33,016 bases of DNA. Origin: Selenomonadaceae bacterium (GTDB taxonomy: Bacteria > Bacillota > Negativicutes > Selenomonadales > Selenomonadaceae). A program made the translations under genes and the position numbers. Numbering within the stretch: the first letter of the stretch is position 1; each line of letters starts with the position of its first letter. The notes beneath the pieces were generated by a model, which was given only the letters and a program-made list of their open reading frames with translations, had not been told where the DNA came from and ran no database searches. Below are positions 15,643 to 22,794 of this stretch, piece by piece. The DNA lies in NCBI GenBank assembly GCA_017515635.1, contig JAFWFO010000040.1, positions 1 through 33,016 of the forward strand, written 5' to 3'.

Positions 15643-17574
15643 ATGGCAGAATTTATCTTCGATCTTCAACGTTTCCCCGACGACGGCGGTGACGGCAACA
15701 GCAGCGGTGCGGGCGGCGACAGCGACGGCGGCGACGACAGCGGCGACGACAGCGGCGGTAACGCAAGTGCCGACAGTGAATGGGAAGCGAACATACGCAA
15801 GAGAGGAGAAATCCTCTTCCCGATGTTCATGGACCTTGATACGGCGATTGATTTTGGAAACAACGCACATGAGATTTTCCTCGAGGCTCTCGATTATGAT
15901 GCCGTCCCTGTTTACAACATTCAGAACGGCATTGTTGATTCCTTCGATTTCAGTCGTTTCGCAGGTTCCGTTGACCTTTACAACGACACTTATGACGTGA
16001 TTAATCTTACGGATGTAAACGTCGGCAATATCCTCGTGTTCTACAAATACGATTCAGGCGGTGCCGAATTTAAAGCCGCAGATCCCAACGCCGTAACGAA
16101 TGACAATTCGAGCTATCTCTCGCTCATCTTCGACACGGGAGCGATTTTGAGATTTGACATTGGTGATGTTTCGCCGTGGTTCAACTTCGCCAACGGTGAA
16201 AGCATGGTTTACAGCCGAGTGGACGGACGTTGGTTGTCGGGTAACGAAGCAGAAGCCGCTTTCCTCTATTGGAACACCACAAACATTACGAAAGCCGACG
16301 CCAACGGCAACTACACAGTCAGCCAAGCCACCAACAATGCGATTTTCGACACGAACGGCTACAATAACGTTCTCCTTTCCGACGCGACTTCGGCTGATGT
16401 CTTGGGTGCCGCAACCGTCAACACTTCCGACACAGGCGATTCCAACATTACCCTCGAATTCCCGACGGGGGCATCTTTGGTCGTCAAGTACGATTCCGTT
16501 TACTCGCCGAATTTCTATCTTGCGGACGGCGCAAGCTACTACTACAACAACGACCTCGACGAGTGGCGCGAAGGTGTTCAGAAAACGAACGATTATGCGG
16601 AATACACCCAACGCACGGCACTTGAAAATGCTGCCGAAAAAGCGGCTTACGAGGCAACTTTCTACGAGGCGGGCTACAACGTCGTTGTCGAAGCCGACGC
16701 AACATACGACGCCGCAGGAGCAAAAATCACGGAATTCCCGTTGTCGATTGCCAACAGCAATTACATTTACGACGCAAAATATTCCGATGAGATTTATTTT
16801 GCCGACGCGCTTCGTGCAAACGTTGTCGATATGTCGGCTGAAGATGACTATCTCAATTTCACGTTCAGCAACGGCACAATCACGACGATTGAATACGATA
16901 ACGCGTTCTCGCCTGTCATCAACTTCGCGGACGGCACAAAACTCGGCTACGACTGGTACTCGCAGACTTGGGGGAACGCTTACGTGGGAACTTCCGATGC
17001 CGACGAAGTAACTCTCAGCCGCGCCGACAACAGCCTTATCTACAATGCGGGCTACAACGACAGCATTTATTTCGCTGACGCAGTTCGCGCAAACGTCACC
17101 AACATCGTCAGCGGCAACATATACATCAACGTCTATTTCGACACCGGCGCGGTCACGAGTGTTCGTTACGACAACAACTTGACGCCCGACTTCGTCTTTG
17201 CGGACGGCACGCGCTATTATTACAATAAAAATACGGGTCACTGGAGATCCTACACCTTGAGCAGCAGCGCAGACACCGCAAGCGACGGACTTTGGGGCGA
17301 CACGTTCAGCGGCACGGCGGCGGCGGATGAAATTTTCGTCGGCACCTTCGGCAACACGCTCGTTCAAAACGTCGACGCGCAAGACACGATTACTTTTGAC
17401 GCGGCGTTGAGCGACATTGTTGCCGTTTCCGTTTCGGACAACACAATCGCAATCGGATTCAACACGGGCGTCACCGCAGTCATCGAAACTTCGGGCGACT
17501 CCCCGACCTTCAACCTTGCGAGCGGCGAAAGTTACATTTACGACAATCAATCTGCTTCGTGGAAGAGCGCATAA
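15643..17574 (+). CDS. DLQRF-tag repeat protein, paralogue 2
   Basis: Function unknown; paralogue of the gene at 13265. The 643-residue product starts with the same MAEFIFDLQRFP (the DNA of the first 12 codons differs at one or two bases), then a longer Gly/Asp/Ser tract (about 13-48), a helical stretch with EILFPMFMDL, and five ~70-residue modules. Clear signatures are YDVINLTD, FDTGAILRFD and FNFANGES in module 1, and INVYFDTGAV and FVFADGTRYYY in module 4. The fifth module is intact and ends SYIYDNQSASWKSA, matching the C-terminus of the RTX-like protein at 23882-25426. Helical spacers with Ala/Glu (NAAEKAAYEA) separate modules 2 and 3. No Sec signal or membrane helix. Strong GGGAGG site; terminator 20 bases after the stop. 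Confidence 0.85.
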   Translation: MAEFIFDLQRFPDDGGDGNSSGAGGDSDGGDDSGDDSGGNASADSEWEANIRKRGEILFPMFMDLDTAIDFGNNAHEIFLEALDYDAVPVYNIQNGIVDSFDFSRFAGSVDLYNDTYDVINLTDVNVGNILVFYKYDSGGAEFKAADPNAVTNDNSSYLSLIFDTGAILRFDIGDVSPWFNFANGESMVYSRVDGRWLSGNEAEAAFLYWNTTNITKADANGNYTVSQATNNAIFDTNGYNNVLLSDATSADVLGAATVNTSDTGDSNITLEFPTGASLVVKYDSVYSPNFYLADGASYYYNNDLDEWREGVQKTNDYAEYTQRTALENAAEKAAYEATFYEAGYNVVVEADATYDAAGAKITEFPLSIANSNYIYDAKYSDEIYFADALRANVVDMSAEDDYLNFTFSNGTITTIEYDNAFSPVINFADGTKLGYDWYSQTWGNAYVGTSDADEVTLSRADNSLIYNAGYNDSIYFADAVRANVTNIVSGNIYINVYFDTGAVTSVRYDNNLTPDFVFADGTRYYYNKNTGHWRSYTLSSSADTASDGLWGDTFSGTAAADEIFVGTFGNTLVQNVDAQDTITFDAALSDIVAVSVSDNTIAIGFNTGVTAVIETSGDSPTFNLASGESYIYDNQSASWKSA

Positions 17575-17594
17575 CAATTTCACGAAAACAAATG

Positions 17595-17625
17595 AACCCG
17601 TCGGTGACAAGCTGACGGGTTTTTT
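17595..17625 (+). terminator. Rho-independent terminator of paralogue 2
   Basis: ACCCGTC / GACGGGT stem followed by TTTTT. Confidence 0.85.
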
Positions 17626-17672
17626 CGTTTGAACGCGGCGACAACATTTGAGTTGAGGAAACGTTAATCGCG

Positions 17673-17703
17673 TCAACTGTTTGTCCACTTTTTAAAAGTG
17701 GCG
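17673..17703. repeat. 31-bp repeat with palindrome, copy 2
   Basis: Same 31 bp as 15371-15401 with one base change in the loop. It overlaps the last codons and stop of the ABC ATPase gene ending at 17692, so the protein's last residues (R-H-F) are encoded by the repeat. Confidence 0.75.
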
Positions 17704-18471
17704 TTGTATGGGGAAAATAATTTCGTTGCCCGCCGCGTTCGTGAAAGTGTCCGCTTCCACGTCGAAGACTTCGCCGAGAGTTTTCGCCGTCAAAATTTTT
17801 TTCGGGTCACCTGCCGCGAATTTTTTGCCGTCCTTGACGATTAAAACTTCGTCGCTGTAAAGTCGTGCGTGATTCAAGTCGTGCAACACCATGATTATCG
17901 TCGCGGAAAATTTTTTGTTCGCGTCGGCGACAATGTCCATGACTTCGAGTTGATGCGCCACGTCAAGATAAGTCGTCGGTTCGTCGAGCAATAAAATTTT
18001 CGGTCGTTGCGCCAAAGTCATTGCCAGCCACGCCCGCTGACGTTCGCCGCCCGAAAGTGACGAAACTTGCCGCGTTTGGAAGTCGACGAGTTTTGTAAGT
18101 TCAAGCGCGTTTTCGATTGCCGCTGTGTCTTCGATTGATTCGCCGCCGAAAAATTTTCTGTGCGGGAAACGCCCGAACGATACCAGTTGCCTGACTGTCG
18201 TGTCGGAAGGTGCGTCGCGTTCCTGCGGCAAAATCGCCATCACTCGCGACAAATTTTTTCTGCCGACTTGCCGAACGTCTTTGCCGTCGAGTGTCACGCG
18301 TCCCGAAAAATTTTCGTTGAGCAGACACAAAATTTTCAGCAGAGTTGATTTGCCCGCGCCGTTCGCCCCGATAATTGCCGTGCGTTTGCCCGCCGCGAAT
18401 TCGTGACTTATTCCGCGCAGAATTTCTTTGCCGCCGAGTGTCACGCGAATATTTTCTGCCGTTAAGTTCAT
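17692..18471 (-). CDS. ABC transporter ATP-binding protein (FepC/FecE/HmuV type)
   Basis: The 259-residue ATPase powers import, most likely of Fe-siderophore, haem or cobalamin (COG1120-like), judged by overall pattern and length. It has Walker A GANGAGKST near 36-44, Q-loop LPQE near 80, signature LSGGERQR near 138, Walker B ILLLDEPT near 158 and the switch histidine in VLHDLNHARL. No permease or binding protein is adjacent, so partners must be encoded elsewhere. It lies 29 bases after the coiled-coil gene in the same direction. ATG at 18471 has GGGGA upstream. The last codons fall in a 31-bp repeat, which may have trimmed or extended the C-terminus. Confidence 0.9.
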   Translation of the reverse strand: MNLTAENIRVTLGGKEILRGISHEFAAGKRTAIIGANGAGKSTLLKILCLLNENFSGRVTLDGKDVRQVGRKNLSRVMAILPQERDAPSDTTVRQLVSFGRFPHRKFFGGESIEDTAAIENALELTKLVDFQTRQVSSLSGGERQRAWLAMTLAQRPKILLLDEPTTYLDVAHQLEVMDIVADANKKFSATIIMVLHDLNHARLYSDEVLIVKDGKKFAAGDPKKILTAKTLGEVFDVEADTFTNAAGNEIIFPIQRHF

Positions 18472-18500
18472 GTTGACAATTCCCCAAAAAATTTAGTCTG

Positions 18501-18821
18501 TCAGCGCAAGAGCGAATAAATCACGGCGATTGCAATTCCAAGCGTTGAGATTGTGGCAATTTGTCCGTGGTTAGTCGAAGATTTTATTTCGTTGTGCAGG
18601 GCGTCAATTTTGTTCGAGAGTTCTTTGCGCACGTCATCAATTTTGTTGTCGAGTTTGTCCATGCGATTTTCGATTCTGTCCAGACGAATGTTGACGCGGT
18701 CAAGTTCTTTTTCAACATGGTCAATGCGGTTTTGCAAATCTTTATATTGTGAATAAGTCGCTTCACCATAATTCAGGCGTTCACGGGTTTGAGTTTTTTC
18801 TTTGACTTGTGGATTTGACAT
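18501..18821 (-). CDS. Small coiled-coil protein with C-terminal membrane anchor
   Basis: The 106-residue product starts at the ATG at 18821 (AAGGAGG 8 bases upstream; the frame extends 13 codons further into the preceding gene's end). Residues about 25-80 form a regular heptad coiled coil (repeated RIENRMDKLDNKIDDV-type heptads), and residues about 88-104 a single hydrophobic helix near the C-terminus (STLGIAIAVIYSLLR). The architecture resembles XhlA-like and Bdr-like tail-anchored small proteins. Function is unknown; oligomerisation at the cytoplasmic membrane is likely. It sits between csaB (13 bases) and the ABC ATPase (29 bases), presumably in one operon. Confidence 0.8.
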   Translation of the reverse strand: MSNPQVKEKTQTRERLNYGEATYSQYKDLQNRIDHVEKELDRVNIRLDRIENRMDKLDNKIDDVRKELSNKIDALHNEIKSSTNHGQIATISTLGIAIAVIYSLLR

Positions 18822-18834
18822 GTAAAAAACCTCC

Positions 18835-19917
18835 TTAACTTTGCGCGAGTTCGACGGCAAGTTTCGCGTTCAGGCGTGCAAGTTCGCCGAGTTCTTTAAG
18901 TAAGGTATCGTTGCGGGAATTTTTTTGCGCCGAAAGTTTATTCAATGTCGCGTCAAAAATTTTCTGTGCAGTCACATCCGAAAAATTTCCGAGCGGTCTT
19001 TCGCCAATCGAATCAAGGAAACGATCAATTTTCGGGTCGTAAGAAACGCCGACCATCGGCACGTTCATGACGCCCGCGAAAATCAGCGCGTGAAGTCGCA
19101 CACCGATTAAAACGTCCATACAACCGACGAGGCTTAAAATTTCCCGCATAGTAAATTCTTCGTCAAGCACGGTGCAGGGCATCTCCATGAGCGCGGCGGT
19201 TTGTTGTGCGGCGGTGATGTCTTCGGGAAATTTCATCGGCAGGAAAACAATTTTCGCGCCTGTCGTCTCCGAAAGTTTGTCGAGAGCTTCGGCAAGTTCG
19301 CGGCTGAAATTTTCCCAGTCAAGCCAATGTCGAACGGCAACCCCGATTAATTTTCCGTCGCGTGTCGTGGAATATCTCGCCAAAATTTTTTGTCCCGCAG
19401 TAATCGGCACTGGCTTAATCGCAAGCACGGGGTCTGCTGTGCAAAAAATTTTCGGACGATTGATTTTGAGTCGCTCCAATTCTTCAAGTGAGCCGCGGTC
19501 GCGCACGGTTATCAGGTCGACGCGATTGACGATTAAATTCATGAGTTTATGCGCCACAGCTCCGCGAATCGGTCCGATACCTTGAGCGTAAAGCATGACT
19601 TTGCGCCCGAAAATCAACGCAAAAAAAATTATCGCCAAGTAATAGTAAAGACTGCGCCCGCTCGTCACGTTTTGCAACAGAGAGCCGCCGCCCGAAATCA
19701 GCAAATCCGCCTCGCGAATTTTTTTTATGATTGGCAAAATATCCGACATGGGCACGGCGTTGACGTTGTGGCGACGACGCGTGTATTCGGGATTGTGCGA
19801 AATAACAGTTACGTCCAAATCTAAAACTTCTTCGCGCAACACCTCAAGCATTGCCGCGAGCATTGCTTCATCGCCACCGTTTTTTGAGCCGTAATAGCCG
19901 GAAACTACGATTTTCAT
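18835..19917 (-). CDS. csaB: Polysaccharide pyruvyl transferase CsaB
   Basis: CsaB adds pyruvate ketals to secondary cell-wall polymers, which SLH-domain proteins bind; in Negativicutes this relates to attachment of outer-membrane SLH porins. The 360-residue protein shows the family N-terminus VVSGYYGSKNGGDEAMLAAM, DLLISGGGSLLQN near 90-102, YAQGIGP near 130 and the C-terminal GVRLHALIFAGV segment, as in known pyruvyl transferases. The ATG at 19917 is preferred over the GTG at 19923 because GAGG lies 5 bases before the ATG but touches the GTG. The upstream 200 bases contain a heptanucleotide repeat. It heads an apparent three-gene operon. Confidence 0.92.
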   Translation of the reverse strand: MKIVVSGYYGSKNGGDEAMLAAMLEVLREEVLDLDVTVISHNPEYTRRRHNVNAVPMSDILPIIKKIREADLLISGGGSLLQNVTSGRSLYYYLAIIFFALIFGRKVMLYAQGIGPIRGAVAHKLMNLIVNRVDLITVRDRGSLEELERLKINRPKIFCTADPVLAIKPVPITAGQKILARYSTTRDGKLIGVAVRHWLDWENFSRELAEALDKLSETTGAKIVFLPMKFPEDITAAQQTAALMEMPCTVLDEEFTMREILSLVGCMDVLIGVRLHALIFAGVMNVPMVGVSYDPKIDRFLDSIGERPLGNFSDVTAQKIFDATLNKLSAQKNSRNDTLLKELGELARLNAKLAVELAQS

Positions 19918-19934
19918 GTCCACCTCGGAAAGGC

Positions 19935-20021
19935 AATTAAGAGTTAGAAATTAGGAGTTAGGAGTTAGGAGTTAAAATCTCGTTGCAATTCCACATTCCT
20001 AATTCGTAATTCCACATTGTT
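19935..20021. repeat. Heptanucleotide tandem repeats, partly inverted
   Basis: First block, 19935-19976: aattaag, agttaga, aattagg, agttagg, agttagg, agttaaa. Second block, 19987-20021: aattcca, cattcct, aattcgt, aattcca, cattgtt, the complementary flavour. The two blocks could fold on each other. Located in the leader of csaB. Confidence 0.75.
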
Positions 20022-20055
20022 TTATTCTTCCCGCGTCGAAATTCCCCTGCAAGTC

Positions 20056-20084
20056 TTGCGCGGCGAAAATTGACGTGATAAACT
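20056..20084 (+). promoter_or_regulatory. Candidate extended -10 promoter of the redox operon
   Basis: TTGCGC (20056-20061), 17 bases, TG-A-TAAACT with -10 at 20079-20084, about 30 bases before the ATG at 20115. Confidence 0.45.
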
Positions 20085-20114
20085 TGCTGAAAAAATTTTT
20101 TTGGAGTGATTTAC

Positions 20115-20654
20115 ATGATGAATAAATTTTTTGCGGCGTGCCTGATTGGCGCGGCGGTTTTCATGACGGGTTGTCTTGACGATTCCGCCGACTTAAACGA
20201 AAACAATCCGAAAGCAGCTCAAGCAATGACAAAATCAATACCGAATTTTAACGCAACGGATCTTAACGGCAATTCTGTTACGAAAGAAATTTTTGCGTCG
20301 AAGAAAATCACCGTCCTCAACATTTGGGGAACGTTCTGCCCTCCGTGCATTGGCGAGATGCCCGAACTCGGCGAAATGGCGCGAAATATGCCCGCCGACG
20401 CGCAGTTAGTCGGGCTTATCTGTGACGCGGAGGAAGGTTCGTCGCAAATTCAAGACGCGAAAAAAATTCTTCGTGACGCGGGCGCAAATTTCGTGAACAT
20501 TATCCCCGACGAAAAATTATTTCAGTTTTTGAACGATGTCGAAGCGGTTCCGACGACGATTTTCGTCAACAGCAAAGGCGAGATTATCGGACAGGCGATT
20601 GTCGGCGCGGACGTTGAGGGCTACAAAGATGAATTGGCGAGACTTCTCAAGTAA
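20115..20654 (+). CDS. TlpA/ResA-like thiol-disulfide oxidoreductase lipoprotein
   Basis: A membrane-anchored thioredoxin-fold protein acting outside the cytoplasm. The 179 residues start with a lipoprotein signal peptide (lipobox FMTG|C, lipidated C20), followed by the thioredoxin fold with the redox motif WGTFCPPCIGEMPEL (C75, C78) and the cis-proline context AVPTTIFV near 151-158. Such proteins reduce or oxidise disulfides in exported proteins or cytochrome c assembly. The ATG at 20115 (GGAG 8 bases upstream) is preferred to the GTG at 20106; a second ATG directly follows. The 3' end overlaps the start of a 47-codon CXXC gene by 26 bases, and a polyferredoxin gene follows, suggesting one redox module. 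Confidence 0.93.
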   Translation: MMNKFFAACLIGAAVFMTGCLDDSADLNENNPKAAQAMTKSIPNFNATDLNGNSVTKEIFASKKITVLNIWGTFCPPCIGEMPELGEMARNMPADAQLVGLICDAEEGSSQIQDAKKILRDAGANFVNIIPDEKLFQFLNDVEAVPTTIFVNSKGEIIGQAIVGADVEGYKDELARLLK

Positions 20655-20772
20655 AGCGGCTATTTTCGTTGCAAGTGTGACAATGATTTGGTTCGGCGTG
20701 GAGCGCGACGAATTAAAAATTATTTTCGCGAAAGCAACGCGGGTTTGCATGGAATGTATCGGGCTGGGATGA
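20629..20772 (+). CDS. CD1871A-family CXXC miniprotein
   Basis: The 47-residue product has one hydrophobic helix (AAIFVASVTMIWFGV, about 10-24) and ends RVCMECIGLG, a CXXC followed by IG-G. This fits the small Clostridia/Negativicutes family named after C. difficile CD1871A, usually encoded between a TlpA-like gene and a 4Fe-4S polyferredoxin, exactly as here. The frame overlaps the end of the TlpA-like gene by 26 bases and its stop overlaps the next ATG (ATGA at 20769-20772). GAGGG 9 bases before the ATG supports it. Inferred role: a membrane thiol relay moving electrons from the polyferredoxin to the TlpA-like protein. Family assignment is from memory of the pattern. Confidence 0.82.
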   Translation: MNWRDFSSKAAIFVASVTMIWFGVERDELKIIFAKATRVCMECIGLG

Positions 20773-21560
20773 AAAATTTTTCGAGACATTTGATTCAATT
20801 CGCGGCGACGGTGTTGACAAATCCTTTTGCGGCGAATTTTCTTGACGGTAAACTTTATCGCGGCGACCTGAAAAATTTTTGTGCGCCGGGACTGAATTGC
20901 TGGTCGTGTCCGGCGGCGGCGTTCAGCTGTCCGATTGGCGCGTTGCAGACGGGAAGTTTTTACGCGGCAGGTTACGTGATTTTAATCGGCTTGCTTTTGG
21001 GACGGGCGATCTGCGGATTTTTGTGCCCGTTCGGATTTCTGCAAGAATTGCTTAACAAAATTCCGTCGCCGAAAAAAATTTTGCCGCGTAAGCTCACCCG
21101 CGTGAAATATTTTTTACTCGTCGCGTTCGTGCTGATTTTGCCCGTCACGTTGCCGTTGGGAGAGCCGACGTTTTGCGAATTCATTTGCCCCGCAGGAACT
21201 CTCGAAGCGGGTTTGCCGTTAATCGCCACGCATGAAGAATTTCGCGAAGCGTTAGGAAATTTATTCGCGCTGAAAATGTTCGTGATGATTGCGGTGATTG
21301 TCGGTTGCGTCATCTTCCACAGATTTTTTTGCCGCGTGCTGTGCCCGCTCGGCGCGATTTACGGCTTGTTGAATCGCTACAGTTTTTGGCAACTGAATTT
21401 TTCGGCTCAAGCGTGCGTGAATTGCGGGCGTTGCAAAAAAGTTTGTCCGCTTAATCTCGACCCGACGAAAGAAAATAATTCCGCCGAATGTGTACGTTGC
21501 GGGCGTTGCGTTGAAAGTTGTCCTGCAAAAGCTCTGCAACAAAAATTTTCAGCGCGTTAA
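20769..21560 (+). CDS. Membrane 4Fe-4S polyferredoxin (NapH/CcdA-partner type)
   Basis: The 263-residue integral membrane protein carries several cysteine motifs: CWSCPAAAFSCPIG near 44-57, ICGFLCPFGF near 81-90, CEFICPAGT near 136-144 and CRVLCPLGA near 188-196, as in NapH/RdxA-type proteins, then two C-terminal ferredoxin clusters, CVNCGRCKKVCP (C216, C219, C222, C226) and CVRCGRCVESCP (C241, C244, C247, C251). Three to four transmembrane segments (about 62-85, 113-131, 168-188) are visible. It should pass electrons across or along the membrane. The ATG at 20769 overlaps the stop of the CXXC gene, so translation is coupled; an upstream in-frame extension of 27 codons has no support. Confidence 0.9.
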   Translation: MKNFSRHLIQFAATVLTNPFAANFLDGKLYRGDLKNFCAPGLNCWSCPAAAFSCPIGALQTGSFYAAGYVILIGLLLGRAICGFLCPFGFLQELLNKIPSPKKILPRKLTRVKYFLLVAFVLILPVTLPLGEPTFCEFICPAGTLEAGLPLIATHEEFREALGNLFALKMFVMIAVIVGCVIFHRFFCRVLCPLGAIYGLLNRYSFWQLNFSAQACVNCGRCKKVCPLNLDPTKENNSAECVRCGRCVESCPAKALQQKFSAR

Positions 21561-21597
21561 AAAAATCCCTCGCAACTTGCGGGGGATAAATTTTTTT
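21560..21597. terminator. Bidirectional terminator between polyferredoxin and ispG
   Basis: ATCCC-CGCAA / TTGCG-GGGAT stem flanked by A runs on the left and a T run on the right, serving both converging genes. Confidence 0.8.
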
Positions 21598-21598
21598 G

Positions 21599-22660
21599 TC
21601 ATTCGTTCAAAATCGCGTCAATCTCTTTGAACAATTCGGCGACAAGTTCACTTTCGGGCACCTTGCGAACGATAACGCCTTTGCGGAAAATAATTCCTTC
21701 GCCGTCCGCGCCCGCAATGCCGACATCTGCCGTCCGCGCTTCACCGGGGCCGTTGACGACGCAACCCATCACCGCGACCGTCAAAGACTTTTCGATTGAC
21801 GAAATTTTTTCTTCAACCTGCGCGGCGATTTCGGGCAAATTAATTTTCGTGCGCCCGCAAGTCGGACAGGCAACCAACGTAACACCGCCGTCACGCAAGC
21901 CGAGCGATTTTAAAATTTCTTTGGCGACTTTGACTTCGACGACGGGATCGCCCGTCAATGAAACGCGAATCGTGTCGCCGATACCTTCCGCCAAAAGCGC
22001 GCCGATACCGACAGCCGACTTGATAACGCCCGTGTTGACCGTGCCCGCCTCCGTTATGCCGACGTGAAGCGGGTAATTTTTTTTCGCGCTCATCAATCGG
22101 TAAGCCGCCAACGTTAACGGCACGTCATGAGCTTTGAGCGAAATTTTTATGTCGAAAAAGTTTTCGTCCTCAAGAATTTTCACATGCTCAAGTGCGGACT
22201 CGACCAAAGCTTCGGGAGTTGCGCCGCCGTATTTTTGCAAAAGTTTTCGACTGAGCGAACCCGCGTTGACGCCGATACGAATCGGAATTTTTCGGGACTG
22301 CGCCGCCTTGACGACTTCGCGAACGTGAGCCGCCCCGCCGATGTTGCCGGGATTGAGCCGCAACGCTTGACAGCCCTGCGCGATTGACTCAAGCGCAAGT
22401 TTGTAATCGAAATGAATATCCGCGACAATCGGCACGTCGACCGCCGAAATAATTTTGCCCAAAGTTTTCGCCGCGTCCATATCGGGCACGGCAACCCGCG
22501 CAATTTCGCAACCTTCCGCAACGAGCCGTTGAATTTGGTCAATCGTCGCCGCCGCGTCGTGCGTTTTCGTGTTCGTCATGGACTGAATGCTTATCGGAGC
22601 ATCGCCGCCGACTTTTACTTTGCCGACAGAAATTTGTCGCGTAAGTTTACGTTCAAACAT
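21599..22660 (-). CDS. ispG: 4-hydroxy-3-methylbut-2-en-1-yl diphosphate synthase IspG (GcpE)
   Basis: Penultimate enzyme of the MEP isoprenoid pathway; a 4Fe-4S enzyme that reduces MEcPP to HMBPP, using flavodoxin or ferredoxin. The 353 residues cover the short bacterial form: TIM-barrel half with SIQSMTNT, VADIHFDY, ALRLNPGNIG and IGVNAGSL, and the C-terminal cluster domain with CPTCGR and MGCVVNGPGEA (three cysteines). The ATG at 22660 has GAGG 8 bases upstream; a GTG at 22669 would overlap that site. It diverges from bioY and has its own promoter at 22679-22707. Present in an anaerobe with a polyferredoxin nearby, which could be an electron donor (inference). Confidence 0.97.
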   Translation of the reverse strand: MFERKLTRQISVGKVKVGGDAPISIQSMTNTKTHDAAATIDQIQRLVAEGCEIARVAVPDMDAAKTLGKIISAVDVPIVADIHFDYKLALESIAQGCQALRLNPGNIGGAAHVREVVKAAQSRKIPIRIGVNAGSLSRKLLQKYGGATPEALVESALEHVKILEDENFFDIKISLKAHDVPLTLAAYRLMSAKKNYPLHVGITEAGTVNTGVIKSAVGIGALLAEGIGDTIRVSLTGDPVVEVKVAKEILKSLGLRDGGVTLVACPTCGRTKINLPEIAAQVEEKISSIEKSLTVAVMGCVVNGPGEARTADVGIAGADGEGIIFRKGVIVRKVPESELVAELFKEIDAILNE

Positions 22661-22678
22661 TTTGGTCACCTCAATGAA

Positions 22679-22707
22679 AGTTTAGCAGACGTTGCGTTGA
22701 CTTGCAA
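22679..22707 (-). promoter_or_regulatory. Candidate ispG promoter
   Basis: On the minus strand TTGCAA (22707-22702), 17 bases, TAAACT (22684-22679). Confidence 0.5.
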
Positions 22708-22735
22708 AGAAATTTTCAGTGAACAATCAAAAACA

Positions 22736-22764
22736 TTGACGTTGACAAACACGACAGCTATAAT
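22736..22764 (+). promoter_or_regulatory. bioY promoter
   Basis: TTGACG (22736-22741), 17 bases, perfect TATAAT (22759-22764), 31 bases before the ATG. Confidence 0.75.
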
Positions 22765-22778
22765 CGTCAACGTTGACG
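22739..22778 (+). promoter_or_regulatory. Candidate operator (BirA-like) on the bioY promoter
   Basis: ACGTTGAC (22739-22746) and GTCAACGT (22766-22773) form an inverted repeat across the promoter. The right half is part of a perfect 14-bp palindrome CGTCAACGTTGACG at 22765-22778, between the -10 and the ribosome site. In many bacteria bioY is controlled by biotin-BirA binding to GTTAAC-type half sites; the match is loose, so another repressor is possible. Confidence 0.45.
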
Positions 22779-22794
22779 AAGGAGGAAATTTTTA

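Noticed and set aside
16054..17688. A 544-codon antisense open frame under paralogue 2
   Set aside because: It covers the well-supported gene on the other strand, has no ribosome site, and its product lacks any recognisable domain. The frame is open because of the codon bias of the repeat gene; paralogue 1 gives a similar shadow at 13580-14668.
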